DNA from: JAAELZ01 sp965223465
Lineage (GTDB): Bacteria; Pseudomonadota; Gammaproteobacteria; Arenicellales; Poriferihabitantaceae
DNA: 64,000 nt
Direction: 5' to 3'
Assembly (NCBI GenBank): GCA_965223465.1
Contig: OZ245025.1
Coordinates: forward strand, 2,170,001-2,234,000
The notes beneath the pieces are model-generated. The model was not told the origin of the DNA. It did not search any database and saw only the letters and a program-made list of their open reading frames with translations. The translations under genes were made by a program, and so were the position numbers. Of this stretch, positions 52,742 to 61,863 are shown in pieces; positions within the stretch are counted from its first letter, which is position 1; each line of letters starts with the position of its first letter.

Positions 52742-54247
52742 TTGTCTGCTTTTTCTAATGGAAAAACACCGTCTGAAAGGTACTTAAGTGGTCTATGCAA
52801 AAGGGCATTTCTAAGTTTATGGAGCTACCCCAATCTGCATACTGATGAGGGCCGCAAGAAAGGAAAAGGTGTAGGTCATGAATTGTGCGACCTACTCGTT
52901 GTTTTTGAAAATGATGTGATTATATTCTCCGATAAGTATGTCACATTTAACGAAAAAATAGATGTCAAATCTGCATGGAGGCGTTGGTACAAGAAAGCGG
53001 TAGTTAAATCTGCTAATCAAGTATATGGAGCCGAAAGTTGGTTGAGAAAGCATCCAGAAAGGATATATCTGGACGCTCATTGTCAACATAAACTCCCAGT
53101 AGAACTGCCTGCCGCCGATAGTTTTCGAGTGCATCGTATCTGTGTGGCACATGGAGTATATAACGCTTGCAAGGATTACTTTGGCGGTAATAGTTTAGGT
53201 AGCTTAGTTGTCAACTCTGGTATTCAGGGTGCGGACGAGCACAATCAGCCATTTCATGTCGGTGCCGTGAACCCAGAGAAAGGCTTCGTTCATGTGTTTG
53301 AAGACTTTACTCTAGACGCGGTCTTTACAGAACTCGATACTATTGCAGACTTTATTGCATACCTTAATAAACGCGAAAATTTTCTGACAAAAGAAAAACT
53401 CACCATCCTAGCACCAGGGGAAGAACAGCTATTAGCGATATATTTGACCCACATAAACTCTGACGGAGAGCACGATTTTGTTCTCTCAACCGGGGACAAC
53501 GATGAACCAGATTTTATCTCATTTGATGAAAGTTTCTGGGATAGCATGGTTCAGAACCCACAGTATAGAGCAAAGAAAGAAGCGGATAAGATTAGTTATG
53601 CTTGGGACCGATTAATAGAGCATTTCATAAAACATGGACGTAATTATGATGATACTAGTCAGGGAAATCAAACAACAGCAGAGCTAGAATGGGGGCTTCG
53701 TTTTATGGCGTCGGAACCACGCATCAGAAGACGCCAACTCGCACACGCGATAGTTCATCTTTTGGAGAATACGCCGCAAGGTAAACGTGCTACCCGAGTA
53801 GTTTATTCAAATGATTTTCCCGAATACGCATACGTTTTTTTAGTGTTACCTAAATTAGAAGATGAAAATTACGAAGAATACAGGATAAATAGAAATGCCT
53901 TGCTTCTAGCATACTGTAAAGTTACCAAACTTCGTTGTCAGACGGCTAACTACATTATTGGACTGGCTACAGAAAACTATGGCGCAGAGGGGGCGTCTGA
54001 AGATTTAGCTGTATTAGATGTCAGGGAGTGGACAGACGAAATGCAAGAAGAAGCTAAATATATAAGGAATGAGGCGTCATTACTACTTGACGAAAACATT
54101 TCTGTCACTGAGGGGCGGGCACAAGAGTATCCAGATATTCCATCACCTAGCAATGCGTATAAGGATGCTGTCAAAAAAAGGGAAAAGAGGGCAACCAATA
54201 GAAAACGTATGCAAAAGACCAGCAGGAAGAGAAACCGTAAGAAATAA
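52742..54247 (+). CDS. unknown protein with nuclease-like N-terminal motif
   Basis: The 501-aa protein starts with TTG, 8 nt after AGGA; the frame is closed by TAG at 52724-52726, so no ATG start exists upstream. Residues 43-66 read GVGHELCDLLVVFENDVIIFSDKY, with an E-x2-D, hydrophobic strand, SDK pattern like the core of PD-(D/E)XK or NERD-type nucleases, followed by a W/Q-rich helix (WRRWYKKAVVKSANQVYGAESWL). The middle and C-terminal parts are not recognised. The last 30 residues are strongly basic (KKREKRATNRKRMQK), suggesting nucleic-acid binding. There are no membrane segments. With the preceding gene it forms an AT-rich pair, and a defence or conflict role is possible but unproven. Confidence 0.65.
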   Translation: MSAFSNGKTPSERYLSGLCKRAFLSLWSYPNLHTDEGRKKGKGVGHELCDLLVVFENDVIIFSDKYVTFNEKIDVKSAWRRWYKKAVVKSANQVYGAESWLRKHPERIYLDAHCQHKLPVELPAADSFRVHRICVAHGVYNACKDYFGGNSLGSLVVNSGIQGADEHNQPFHVGAVNPEKGFVHVFEDFTLDAVFTELDTIADFIAYLNKRENFLTKEKLTILAPGEEQLLAIYLTHINSDGEHDFVLSTGDNDEPDFISFDESFWDSMVQNPQYRAKKEADKISYAWDRLIEHFIKHGRNYDDTSQGNQTTAELEWGLRFMASEPRIRRRQLAHAIVHLLENTPQGKRATRVVYSNDFPEYAYVFLVLPKLEDENYEEYRINRNALLLAYCKVTKLRCQTANYIIGLATENYGAEGASEDLAVLDVREWTDEMQEEAKYIRNEASLLLDENISVTEGRAQEYPDIPSPSNAYKDAVKKREKRATNRKRMQKTSRKRNRKK

Positions 54248-54401
54248 ACATGTATACACAATATCTCCTTGAGTAATAAAGAATAGACCACGACTATTCA
54301 CTAAGTTAACTCACATAAATTTATCCTATAAAGTGGTTAGACCCTCTGTAATCTATACAACCTTATATAATAAATTTGAACAACACGGAATCTATCAACC
54401 C

Positions 54402-55082
54402 ATGATTTACCTGGTTTCTATCACCGCGCTTGTCGCTTTGATTTATGGGCCTCAATTCTGGGTCAAGTACGTCATTCGTAAACACAGCAAAAACCTTGAT
54501 GGTATGCCAGGCACGGGATCAGAGCTGGCGCTGCATCTGATCGAACGTTTTGAGTTAGAGGGCGTTAGGGTTAAGAAAACCCGAGCAAACGAAGATTTTT
54601 ACTCCCCAGGCGACAAAGTGGTGGGCTTGTCTCCGGAAGTCTATGGCGGCAAGTCACTCTCTGCCGTTGCCATTGCGGCGCATGAAGTGGGGCATGCGAT
54701 TCAACACTACAATAATGAACCGCTGAGCCAGCTTCGTGATAAATACGCAACGCTTGCGGCTACCGTGCAAAACATGGGCATATATATTTTAGCGAGCGTG
54801 CCACTGGTAGGTGTTTTTTCACGTAGCCCGGCCTTGATCGCATTTGTCATATTTATTGGCGTAATCGCGATGTTTGCTTCTGTTATTTTTCATGCGCTGG
54901 TTCTGCCCGAAGAATATGATGCAAGTTTTGGTAAGGCTTTGCCCATCTTAGATGAAGGCTATGTGCCTACTGAATACATGCCCGCAGTCAGGCAGGTTTT
55001 AAAAGCTTGTGCGTTTACCTATGTTGCTAGCGCACTTTCAGATATTTTGAGTATTTGGAGATGGATAGCCATTCTTAGATAA
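54402..55082 (+). CDS. YugP-family zinc metallopeptidase
   Basis: The 226-aa membrane protein starts with a hydrophobic helix (MIYLVSITALVALIYGPQFW), followed by the conserved GTGSELALHLIERFELEGVRVKK, YSPGDKVVGLSPEVYGGKSLSAVAIAAHEVGHAIQH with the zinc-binding HEVGH, and two or three further TM segments. The C-terminal LPEEYDASFGKALPIL supplies the third metal-ligand region. YugP-like proteins are integral membrane peptidases of unknown substrate. The frame opens further upstream with GTG, but the added residues precede the family start, so I use the ATG. Confidence 0.9.
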   Translation: MIYLVSITALVALIYGPQFWVKYVIRKHSKNLDGMPGTGSELALHLIERFELEGVRVKKTRANEDFYSPGDKVVGLSPEVYGGKSLSAVAIAAHEVGHAIQHYNNEPLSQLRDKYATLAATVQNMGIYILASVPLVGVFSRSPALIAFVIFIGVIAMFASVIFHALVLPEEYDASFGKALPILDEGYVPTEYMPAVRQVLKACAFTYVASALSDILSIWRWIAILR

Positions 55083-55219
55083 AAGAGGCCTGACTTCTTT
55101 AAACGCTATGCGTTGTCGTAAGATTTGAGTTGCAAAACTTGATTCCACGGACTGCCTCAATGGCTTTAACTCAATTTACAGTAGTATATGGACGTGATCC
55201 TTAATTATTATGTGAAAAT

Positions 55220-55942
55220 ATGAACAGCACAATAAAAACAATACTTGAGCATCGATCAATTCGTAAGTTTACGGATCAGAAAATATCTGATGAACAACTG
55301 GAACTGATATTTGATTCTGCCAGATCAGCATCGACTTCGAGTAATCTTCAATGTGGCAGTATTATTCGGGTGACAGATCAGGCAAAGCGTGAACGATTAG
55401 CCGAGTATGCCGGTGGACAGGCTTACGTGGCCTCGGCGGCGGAATTTTTTGTGTTTTGTGTGGACTTTAATCGTCATAAAGATATCTCACCATCAATCAT
55501 GTTGGGTTATACGGAGTTGACATTAATTGGTGCCATTGACGTTGGGCTAATGGGGCAAAATTGCCTACTAGCTGCTGAGTCAATGGGCCTTGGCGGCGTG
55601 TTTATTGGCGGTATTCGAAATAGTCCTGAGCAGGTCACGGAACTGCTTAAACTCCCGAAATATGTCATGCCGGTATTTGGCATGTGTATTGGTTATCCGT
55701 TGGATGATCCGGATAAGAAACCACGCCTGCCGCTTTCCATTGTCGTTCATGAAAACCAGTATCAACCTCTAGACCAGAAAGCATTAGAACAATATGATAA
55801 TGAAGTTCGACAATACTATGGAAGCCGGCGCCAAAACCAAAAAAGCCAGTCCTGGTCAGAACAAATCACCCAAACGCTGAAAAAAGAATCCAGACCCCAT
55901 ATGAAGGCATTTGTTAATAAGCAGGGCTTCAGCATTAAATAG
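55220..55942 (+). CDS. nfsA: NADPH-dependent flavin oxidoreductase, NfsA-like
   Basis: The 240-aa nitroreductase-fold protein begins NSTIKTILEHRSIRKFTDQKI and contains SARSASTSSNLQCGSII, GLMGQNCLLAAESMGLGGVFIGGIRN and FGMCIGYP with the FMN contacts of the NfsA/FRP group. It would reduce quinones, nitro compounds or flavins with NADPH as a homodimer. It is monocistronic. Confidence 0.92.
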   Translation: MNSTIKTILEHRSIRKFTDQKISDEQLELIFDSARSASTSSNLQCGSIIRVTDQAKRERLAEYAGGQAYVASAAEFFVFCVDFNRHKDISPSIMLGYTELTLIGAIDVGLMGQNCLLAAESMGLGGVFIGGIRNSPEQVTELLKLPKYVMPVFGMCIGYPLDDPDKKPRLPLSIVVHENQYQPLDQKALEQYDNEVRQYYGSRRQNQKSQSWSEQITQTLKKESRPHMKAFVNKQGFSIK

Positions 55943-56174
55943 GTCATCCGCGTGATTGCAAATATCAAGTTAAGAGGACACAAACCTTAATTAACTTCTG
56001 ATAAGCACAAGCCTGCCTGGAATTCCGAGAGGTATCAATCCAGCTTTTTATCCAGCCAACCTCTAAACTAAATATATTTCTCGATAATAGAAATAAACCT
56101 AAGACCAGTTGATATGGCTTGATAATCCTCGTCTTGAAGATTACTTTAGACACAAACATAAAACGCAAAGGAAA

Positions 56175-57029
56175 ATGACGACTAACAAAGAATACATTCC
56201 TCCTAAAGTTTGGACCTGGGATAGTGAAAACGGGGGTGAATGGGCAAAAATTAATCGCCCGATTGCAGGTGCTACCCATGAGGCCGAGCTCCCAAAGGGA
56301 AAACATTCCCTGCAACTCCACTCTCTCGCAACCCCCAATGGGCAAAAAGTCACCATCCTTTTGGAAGAGTTGCTCGAAGCGGGGGTTAAAGCCGCGGAGT
56401 ATGATGCCTTTCCGATTAAGATCACCGAGGGTAAGCAGTTTTCTTCGGGCTTTGTTGAGCTTAATCCGAATTCAAAAATACCCGCGCTTTATGACGTTGA
56501 AGAAGACCTGCGTGTATTTGAGTCAGGCTCAATTTTGTTATATCTCGCTGAAAAATTTAATCATTTCTTGCCCAAAGATTTATCCAGGCGAACCGAAGTT
56601 TTGAACTGGCTTTTCTGGTTACATGGCGCTGCGCCCTTCTTGGGGGGTGGGTTCGGACATTTCTACCAGTATGCACCTACAAAGATGGAATATCCGATTG
56701 ACCGGTACACCATGGAGGTTAAACGCCATCTTGACCTGCTGGATAAGGCATTGGCGGACAAACCATTTATCGCAGATACCGAATACAGCATCGCGGATAT
56801 CGCGATTTGGCCCTGGTACGGAAATCTTGTTCGTGGCGTGCTTTATGGGGCATCTGAATTCTTACAAGTCCACGAATATGAAAATCTACAGCGTTGGGCT
56901 GAACAAATCTGGAACCGACCCGCCGTACAGCGCGGTATCATGGTCAATCGTACCTGGGGTGAAGATTCAGAACAGCTGCATGAACGTCATGATGCGTCAG
57001 ACTTTGAGTTTGGTAAATCCAAGGAGTGA
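56175..57029 (+). CDS. yghU: glutathione S-transferase, YghU-like
   Basis: The 284-aa protein begins MTTNKEYIPPKVWTWD and has the long N-terminal arm of the YghU/YfcG nu-class GSTs. The thioredoxin-like domain (LQLHSLATPNGQKVTILLEELLEAG, NPNSKIPALYD, FESGSILLYLAEKF) and an all-helical C-terminal domain (GGFGHFYQYAPTKMEYPIDRYTMEVKRHLDLLDKAL) follow. Such enzymes bind two GSH and act as disulfide-bond reductases. The ATG follows AAAGGA closely; the longer frame adds 22 unrelated residues and is rejected. Confidence 0.94.
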   Translation: MTTNKEYIPPKVWTWDSENGGEWAKINRPIAGATHEAELPKGKHSLQLHSLATPNGQKVTILLEELLEAGVKAAEYDAFPIKITEGKQFSSGFVELNPNSKIPALYDVEEDLRVFESGSILLYLAEKFNHFLPKDLSRRTEVLNWLFWLHGAAPFLGGGFGHFYQYAPTKMEYPIDRYTMEVKRHLDLLDKALADKPFIADTEYSIADIAIWPWYGNLVRGVLYGASEFLQVHEYENLQRWAEQIWNRPAVQRGIMVNRTWGEDSEQLHERHDASDFEFGKSKE

Positions 57030-57086
57030 GCCTTTTTCAGTGGCCGACCACTATACGCGTCAGCCAAATTAGGCTTAAACTGCTAT

Positions 57087-57491
57087 ATGTTAGAAAAACC
57101 CGCGTTCAAAATTGCTATAGGCTTTTTCATATTTTGGCTTGGAATTAATCTTGGAATCGCAGATTTTCCACCACCTGTTGGTTTTCTCTGGGTTGTTTTT
57201 CTCGTCATTATCGCTGCGTATTTGGTGTTTATACGCGTGCCTACTTACAGAAAATGGCTCATAAACTGCCAAACGGGGCGCATGTTGCGGGTTGTCATTG
57301 ACGGCTTTTCCGTGGGCTTTATATTTGCTTTGATATTTATCTTAATACCAGGGGGCGGTGAACCATCAGTCCCTCCACCCGATTTGTATGATCGTTTAGT
57401 ATGGCTTTTATTTCTGGGCGTATGTGGAGCCATAAATGCCGCAATCGTTTATGGCATTATCTACCTTTCAGAAAAATACGAATTAATCTAG
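57087..57491 (+). CDS. four-helix membrane protein, unknown
   Basis: The 134-aa protein has four membrane segments (about 7-25, 28-47, 68-90, 105-128) with a short basic cytoplasmic loop (RVPTYRKWLINCQTGRML) and a Pro-rich loop PGGGEPSVPPPDLYD. No family is recognised. It begins about 60 bp after the GST gene. Confidence 0.6.
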   Translation: MLEKPAFKIAIGFFIFWLGINLGIADFPPPVGFLWVVFLVIIAAYLVFIRVPTYRKWLINCQTGRMLRVVIDGFSVGFIFALIFILIPGGGEPSVPPPDLYDRLVWLLFLGVCGAINAAIVYGIIYLSEKYELI

Positions 57492-57703
57492 GCGCAGAAA
57501 TGATCTCTGCATTTGCGGCTCAGGACGTAGATTTTAAGAATTGTTGCATGAAGAGCCGTAAGTATGATGGTTCAGTGCGAGACTACTACTTCCGAAATTA
57601 GTAAAGCCAACACGTAATCAAGAAACTTGAGCGGGACAGTAAAAGCCTTGTCGTTATCACTGTCCCTTGGTTTCGAGTTAGCCGGACACTACTATCTGAT
57701 GGC

Positions 57704-58105
57704 CTATTTAGAAACGGCCGGATAAATAACTTCGATCCAGTGATCGCTGGTAAACATTTCATCTACCCATTTTTCATCTAAATCCGCGAGTGGTTTTTCC
57801 GCCTTGGCCTGTTCAACATCCAGCCCCACTTCCTTGTGCTTTAATATACTGGTATAAGCGGCTTCAAACATGACTTTATAATTTTCAAGATCTGCTTTAT
57901 TCGCTAGTGGGCCAGGGATAGTGTTGGTTTGATCATTGGCTAATGCCAGTATCGCATCTACACCCGCGTACCTTTGACCGAGCCACCGTGGCCTGGATCA
58001 ATGAACGGGTAGAAACCATTAAAGAATATCACCTGCATGAATCAGTTTGGCATTTTTAAAATGGATAAAACTATCGCCGTCAGTATGGGCGTTGGGAGCA
58101 TAGTT
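57704..58105 (-). pseudogene. decayed metallo-beta-lactamase-fold hydrolase
   Basis: Minus-strand translation gives pieces of one protein in different frames: NYAPNAHTDGDSFIHFKNAKLI then HAGDI, then FFNGFYPFIDPGHGGSVKG, then GVDAILALANDQTNTIPG and PLANKADLENYK through to IYPAVSK and a stop. Between pieces there are at least two frameshifts (near 58024 and 57970). The expected metal-binding HG after IPG is deleted. The N-terminal half with the HxHxDH site is absent. The family is the MBL-fold hydrolase group with the C-terminal IPGHGPLANKADL motif. No intact copy is seen in the window. Confidence 0.8.
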
Positions 58106-58218
58106 CAAAGGTTATCATTTCTTTTTGGGACAGGTGAAATTACCATGATGGCCTTTTCATTGATTCGTTGGGAGCCACCCTATAGAATGTTTAACACGAA
58201 AAACGACAGGATTAAAAC

Positions 58219-58509
58219 ATGGCACCCACCCCACTATTAGCCGATCTGGAAAGAGCATTTGAGTTATTAAGGCCATTGGAAGAAAGTGAATTGAACTTCG
58301 CCCCTGATCCGACTGTTTCTCCAGACGTCCGCGAATTAACCGGAGTAGAGAGCTATCCCACAGATTCCCATCGGGCGAACTTGCAGGCGAGAATCAAAGC
58401 CGTTGAAAAAGCAGGTGACAAGTTAAATTGGCGCGAACCCTCTGAATATGTATCCAAGCTTATTGTTGCATGCGTACAGCTTAGTCCACCGAGTGATGAT
58501 CAGGCATAG
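58219..58509 (+). CDS. small soluble protein, unknown
   Basis: The 96-aa acidic helical protein begins MAPTPLLADLERAFELLRPLEE, preceded by AGGA about 8 nt upstream. There is no signal or membrane segment and no recognised domain. It follows the decayed hydrolase in the opposite orientation. Confidence 0.5.
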   Translation: MAPTPLLADLERAFELLRPLEESELNFAPDPTVSPDVRELTGVESYPTDSHRANLQARIKAVEKAGDKLNWREPSEYVSKLIVACVQLSPPSDDQA

Positions 58510-58693
58510 AATCCAACACCCAGGTTTACATTTCACTCATTACGGTCAGTGATGCATTTACCATCTGCTCCAAACACGCTTTAAGCGGTGAAAGCGTGTT
58601 CGGCAAGCGAATCCCGAAGTTTGTACAGATTATTAAACTGCTACACGAGCATCTTAAAACTTAAAGGCCAGCAAATAACCCCACGCAAACGCC

Positions 58694-59605
58694 TTAACAG
58701 GTAATGTCGTTTAAATTCTCATCATAAGTATTGCGACACTCAGTGGTACCTTGTGGGTCATTATCTACCCCACCAATAATCTTAGTGTTGGTCACATATA
58801 CACCACTGCTTCCAACTGTACCAATATGCAAACCAAAAGTACTACCTGACAACTCCGAACTATCTATTGTAGCGGAGGAAGAATTATTGAAAAATCCATA
58901 GTTCTCTCCCGCGTTTCCAGTACCAGTAGCAATAACATTTGTAATTATTGGAGATGAATCAGACCGGCAATATATACCGTACGAGTCCGATTGAGTTGAG
59001 CTACTGGAGGTTGCGGAAGCCATGGTGTTATTTATTATTGGTGACGCAGCATTTCTATCAATCCGTATTCCATAAGACTTTGAGGTACCTCCAGAGGAAA
59101 GAGCATTTACACGCTCTAGTATTGTGCTTGTATCAAAGCTCAAAATAGCAATTGAGATTTCACTTCCCCCGGTATTCTCCACACTAATATCACTTAAGCT
59201 AGCATTATTTGCACCCGACACAACCGCCGAAGAAGAATCAGTATTACTCGTGCTAATTGCCCCCGTCAGCTTGGTTACATAGCGACCGCTACCCGCTATA
59301 CTCACCCATTCTTTCATCTGCAAAGGCCCACTAAGCGTATACACCCCGGGCGCGATGACAATAAGATAAGGGTTGCTCTCACTCGCATCGGTGATCGAAT
59401 TGAGCGCGGCAATTGGTTCACTAAAATCGCCGTTACTTTTGGCAACCGTAACCACATTGCTCAGTTTTTGTGCCTCTCCCCCTCCTAAGGGAACCACGAC
59501 TACTTTATTGTGCGCGCTTGCACCCAGTGCGATTCCCAAACCCAGTAGTACCAATACCCGCGCCAGCGTATAACTGACCCGACTGCCAAATTTTTGTGTA
59601 TACAT
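58694..59605 (-). CDS. secreted right-handed beta-helix protein
   Basis: The 303-aa protein has a Sec signal peptide (LARVLVLLGLGIALGASA|HNK). The mature part is Ser/Thr/Asn/Gly-rich, with repeated short strands such as NASLSDISVENTGGSEISI, SPIINNTMASATSSS and SPIITNVIATGTGNAG. The NPYLIVIAPGVYTLSGPLQMKEWVSIAGSG opening is the pectin-lyase-like start. No catalytic Asp/Lys set of a lyase is evident, so it is probably a structural or adhesive beta-helix rather than an enzyme. Two cysteines lie near the C-terminus. Confidence 0.75.
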   Translation of the reverse strand: MYTQKFGSRVSYTLARVLVLLGLGIALGASAHNKVVVVPLGGGEAQKLSNVVTVAKSNGDFSEPIAALNSITDASESNPYLIVIAPGVYTLSGPLQMKEWVSIAGSGRYVTKLTGAISTSNTDSSSAVVSGANNASLSDISVENTGGSEISIAILSFDTSTILERVNALSSGGTSKSYGIRIDRNAASPIINNTMASATSSSSTQSDSYGIYCRSDSSPIITNVIATGTGNAGENYGFFNNSSSATIDSSELSGSTFGLHIGTVGSSGVYVTNTKIIGGVDNDPQGTTECRNTYDENLNDITC

Positions 59606-59791
59606 AATGATTATCCCCTTTTCCTAATATTTAACATTGTCCTGATGAACCGTTCATTCTAGGCCACAATACGCTAATAAAACAAGGGAAAAAGCATACA
59701 AATCAACAACCCCGCCACATGCAGCAGAGTATGCGCAAAGAGCCACGATAATTCCGCCCCAGGGGGCGAGGAATTAGACCCACTAACGGGA

Positions 59792-60673
59792 TTAAAGCGC
59801 AAGCGCGCTCAAATCCAGCTGCTCACCTGCCATAGGTGGGCACCAAAAATAACTACCAGTGACGGGGTGGGTGAAAGTGAATAGCGCATCGACAATGCCA
59901 TCGTCCTTACCTAGCATTCGGTTGAGTAAGGCCTCGAAAGCATCAAATGAGTGCCCAAATGCAGTAAACACTAAACCCATTTGTTCATTCTCAGCCCAAG
60001 GCATGGAGCGGCGCAAAACAAATGCCTCAGGTTTAAAATCTTCCTGCGCAGTTCTTTTCACATGCGCAGATTCTGGCGCATCTTCTATTTCCTCGTTATC
60101 GGATAATCGACGACCGAAGGTGTGGTCTTGTTTTTCTTGTGGAAAGGAATCAAATTCATCCAGATCGTGTACCCACTGCTGTATGGCCAAAAAACTTGAG
60201 CCATCTAGACCAGCACCCTGGTCTTGTACCAAGGCGACTTCCAGTGCATCTTCTCCCTCTGGGTTTTCGGTACCATCTTCATAACCCGTTAAATCACGGC
60301 TTGGCCCGTACTGAAAAGCATCGATGGATTGTTGCAGCTTAAATGCTGGCTTGAGCAATTTAACCAAACGCCTGGACTGGTGCGCAAGTTCACCCCGATC
60401 TTCCCCACGTAACCAGCAACACATAGCATAAGACGTAGAAGGGATTGCCTGTCCACCACTGACCTCGGCGGGAAAATACCGCATACCATTGATGTCGATC
60501 TCAAGTTGTTGAATCGTATTTAACCCAATTCCCACAACTACCGCTTCCCCATCTACTTCCTGGGCTAAGGCCTTGAGCGTTGCCGCTGGGCTGGTTCCAG
60601 ATTCGAGCGAAAAAAACAGGTAACGTGCTAGCCTAGGGATTTCTTTTAAGATACCTGCTTGGGCCTGATTCAT
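59792..60673 (-). CDS. Dyp-type haem peroxidase
   Basis: The 293-aa protein has the DyP marks: GYEDGTENP with the distal Asp of the GxxDG motif, the proximal haem-ligand His in ESAHVKRTA, and Arg in VLRRSMPWAENEQMGLVF. It has no signal peptide, so it should work in the cytosol or be loaded into an encapsulin; no encapsulin gene is adjacent. It would use H2O2 to oxidise dyes or haem-like substrates. It is monocistronic. Confidence 0.93.
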   Translation of the reverse strand: MNQAQAGILKEIPRLARYLFFSLESGTSPAATLKALAQEVDGEAVVVGIGLNTIQQLEIDINGMRYFPAEVSGGQAIPSTSYAMCCWLRGEDRGELAHQSRRLVKLLKPAFKLQQSIDAFQYGPSRDLTGYEDGTENPEGEDALEVALVQDQGAGLDGSSFLAIQQWVHDLDEFDSFPQEKQDHTFGRRLSDNEEIEDAPESAHVKRTAQEDFKPEAFVLRRSMPWAENEQMGLVFTAFGHSFDAFEALLNRMLGKDDGIVDALFTFTHPVTGSYFWCPPMAGEQLDLSALAL

Positions 60674-61021
60674 GTTGCTCTCCGGTTAAATTAAGATTGC
60701 TATGAGTTTATGGATTACTCACCTTTTCAGCAATGTAATGATGGGCAAGACCAGACAAATTTAGATACCTAGTTGCTCCCGCACTTGCGTAAATCGATTC
60801 GCTGTATTAACGCCTGACCACCAAGACTGTATTGTGCAGGTATTAGTGCAAATTCTGCCGCCTGCACTAAGCCTCTTTAAGGCAAACTACGATTGATGAT
60901 AACTAGCATGACCTTAGTTTAAAGGGTCAGATGTATTTTGTAAAAACGTATATTTTTATGATTTTAATCTATTTATTAGATAATAAAGCAGCTCAGGTCT
61001 ATGATTTTTAAAACAGCTCGC
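60674..61021. other. intergenic region with one hairpin
   Basis: 348 bp between the Dyp peroxidase promoter side and the end of the thioesterase gene. The arms TTAGTGCA (60843-60850) and TGCACTAA (60863-60870) form an 8-bp inverted repeat with a 12-nt loop. A short GCCT/AGGC stem follows. No T-run and no gene are seen. The region should carry the peroxidase promoter on its left side. Confidence 0.45.
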
Positions 61022-61432
61022 TTATTTATTTGCAGGTAATGCGTAGGTGGCGACACAATGGGCGACCGCCTGGGTATCCCCTTCAGAAAACAGATTTACT
61101 TCGCCCACCACCAGCGTTCTACCTACCTTGATCAGCTCACATTCGGCAATCAAATCGCGATCTGCCGAGGGCTTTCTTAAAAAGTTCATATTCAAACTGG
61201 TGGTGACGGCTAACGGTATCATTCCCAACTTCCCGAGTATGGCAACATATATCACCACGTCCGCCATTTGCATTAATACCGGCCCTGCGACGGTACCACC
61301 CGGTCGCAATTCCTGCCTTCCAATTTTATGCCGAATCGTTGCGGTCCCATCAACACCAACATCGTCGATACGCATTTTGGTGTAGTGCGGAAACTCAGTA
61401 GCTAAAAATTGGGTGATTGCCTGTTTATCCAT
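61022..61432 (-). CDS. PaaI-type hotdog-fold thioesterase
   Basis: The 136-aa protein has a hotdog core: RPGGTVAGPVLMQMADVVIYVAILGKLG (central helix) and AVTTSLNMNFLRKPSADRDLIAECELIKVGRTLVVGEVNLFSEGD. It would hydrolyse acyl-CoA esters, releasing CoA if the pathway stalls. Its ATG shares its A with the stop of the preceding MaoC gene (TAATG), showing translational coupling. Confidence 0.9.
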   Translation of the reverse strand: MDKQAITQFLATEFPHYTKMRIDDVGVDGTATIRHKIGRQELRPGGTVAGPVLMQMADVVIYVAILGKLGMIPLAVTTSLNMNFLRKPSADRDLIAECELIKVGRTLVVGEVNLFSEGDTQAVAHCVATYALPANK

Positions 61433-61863
61433 TATTTATCTCGCTTGGGAACTAAAATAACGGCCTCTCCGTCAATTACGACTTTCTCAGCGACACGGCA
61501 TATGGTCTCAAGCGTGATGATGCCATTTTTGTTTTTTAGCTCGGTAATGGTCACAGTGGTCACCACCTCATCGCCGATATAAACTGGCGCACGAAAATTA
61601 AGCGTTTGGCTAACATACAAGCAACCCGGACCGGGCAATTTGGTGCCAATGAGGGCCGAAATATTGCTGCTGGAAAGCATGCCGTGTGCAATACGTTTTT
61701 TGACGCGCGAGGTTTTTGCGGCAAAATCCTCATCCAAATGATGCGGGTTGTCATCACCAGAAATATCGACAAATTGTTGTATGTCGCGTTCACGAATAAC
61801 CCGCGAGTAACTCGCGCTCATGCCCAGTGAAAGATCTTCGAAAAAATACCCGTGTCTATGCAT
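61432..61863 (-). CDS. MaoC/PhaJ-type (R)-enoyl-CoA hydratase
   Basis: The 143-aa protein begins MHRHGYFFEDLSLGMSASYS and carries the hydratase-2 motif DISGDDNPHHLDEDFAAK followed by RIAHGMLSSSNISALIG. It would hydrate 2-enoyl-CoA to the (R)-3-hydroxyacyl-CoA. The start is fixed by the TAATG overlap with the HMG-CoA lyase stop; the longer frame of 163 aa is rejected. Its tight place in the liu operon suggests a part in leucine or isovalerate breakdown. Confidence 0.93.
   Translation of the reverse strand: MHRHGYFFEDLSLGMSASYSRVIRERDIQQFVDISGDDNPHHLDEDFAAKTSRVKKRIAHGMLSSSNISALIGTKLPGPGCLYVSQTLNFRAPVYIGDEVVTTVTITELKNKNGIITLETICRVAEKVVIDGEAVILVPKRDK

Noticed and set aside
60921..60950. Possible REP/RAYT-type element end (AAAGGGTCAGATGTATTTTG)
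   Set aside because: The phrase recalls repeat ends from other genomes, but no second copy, inverted repeat or transposase is present here.
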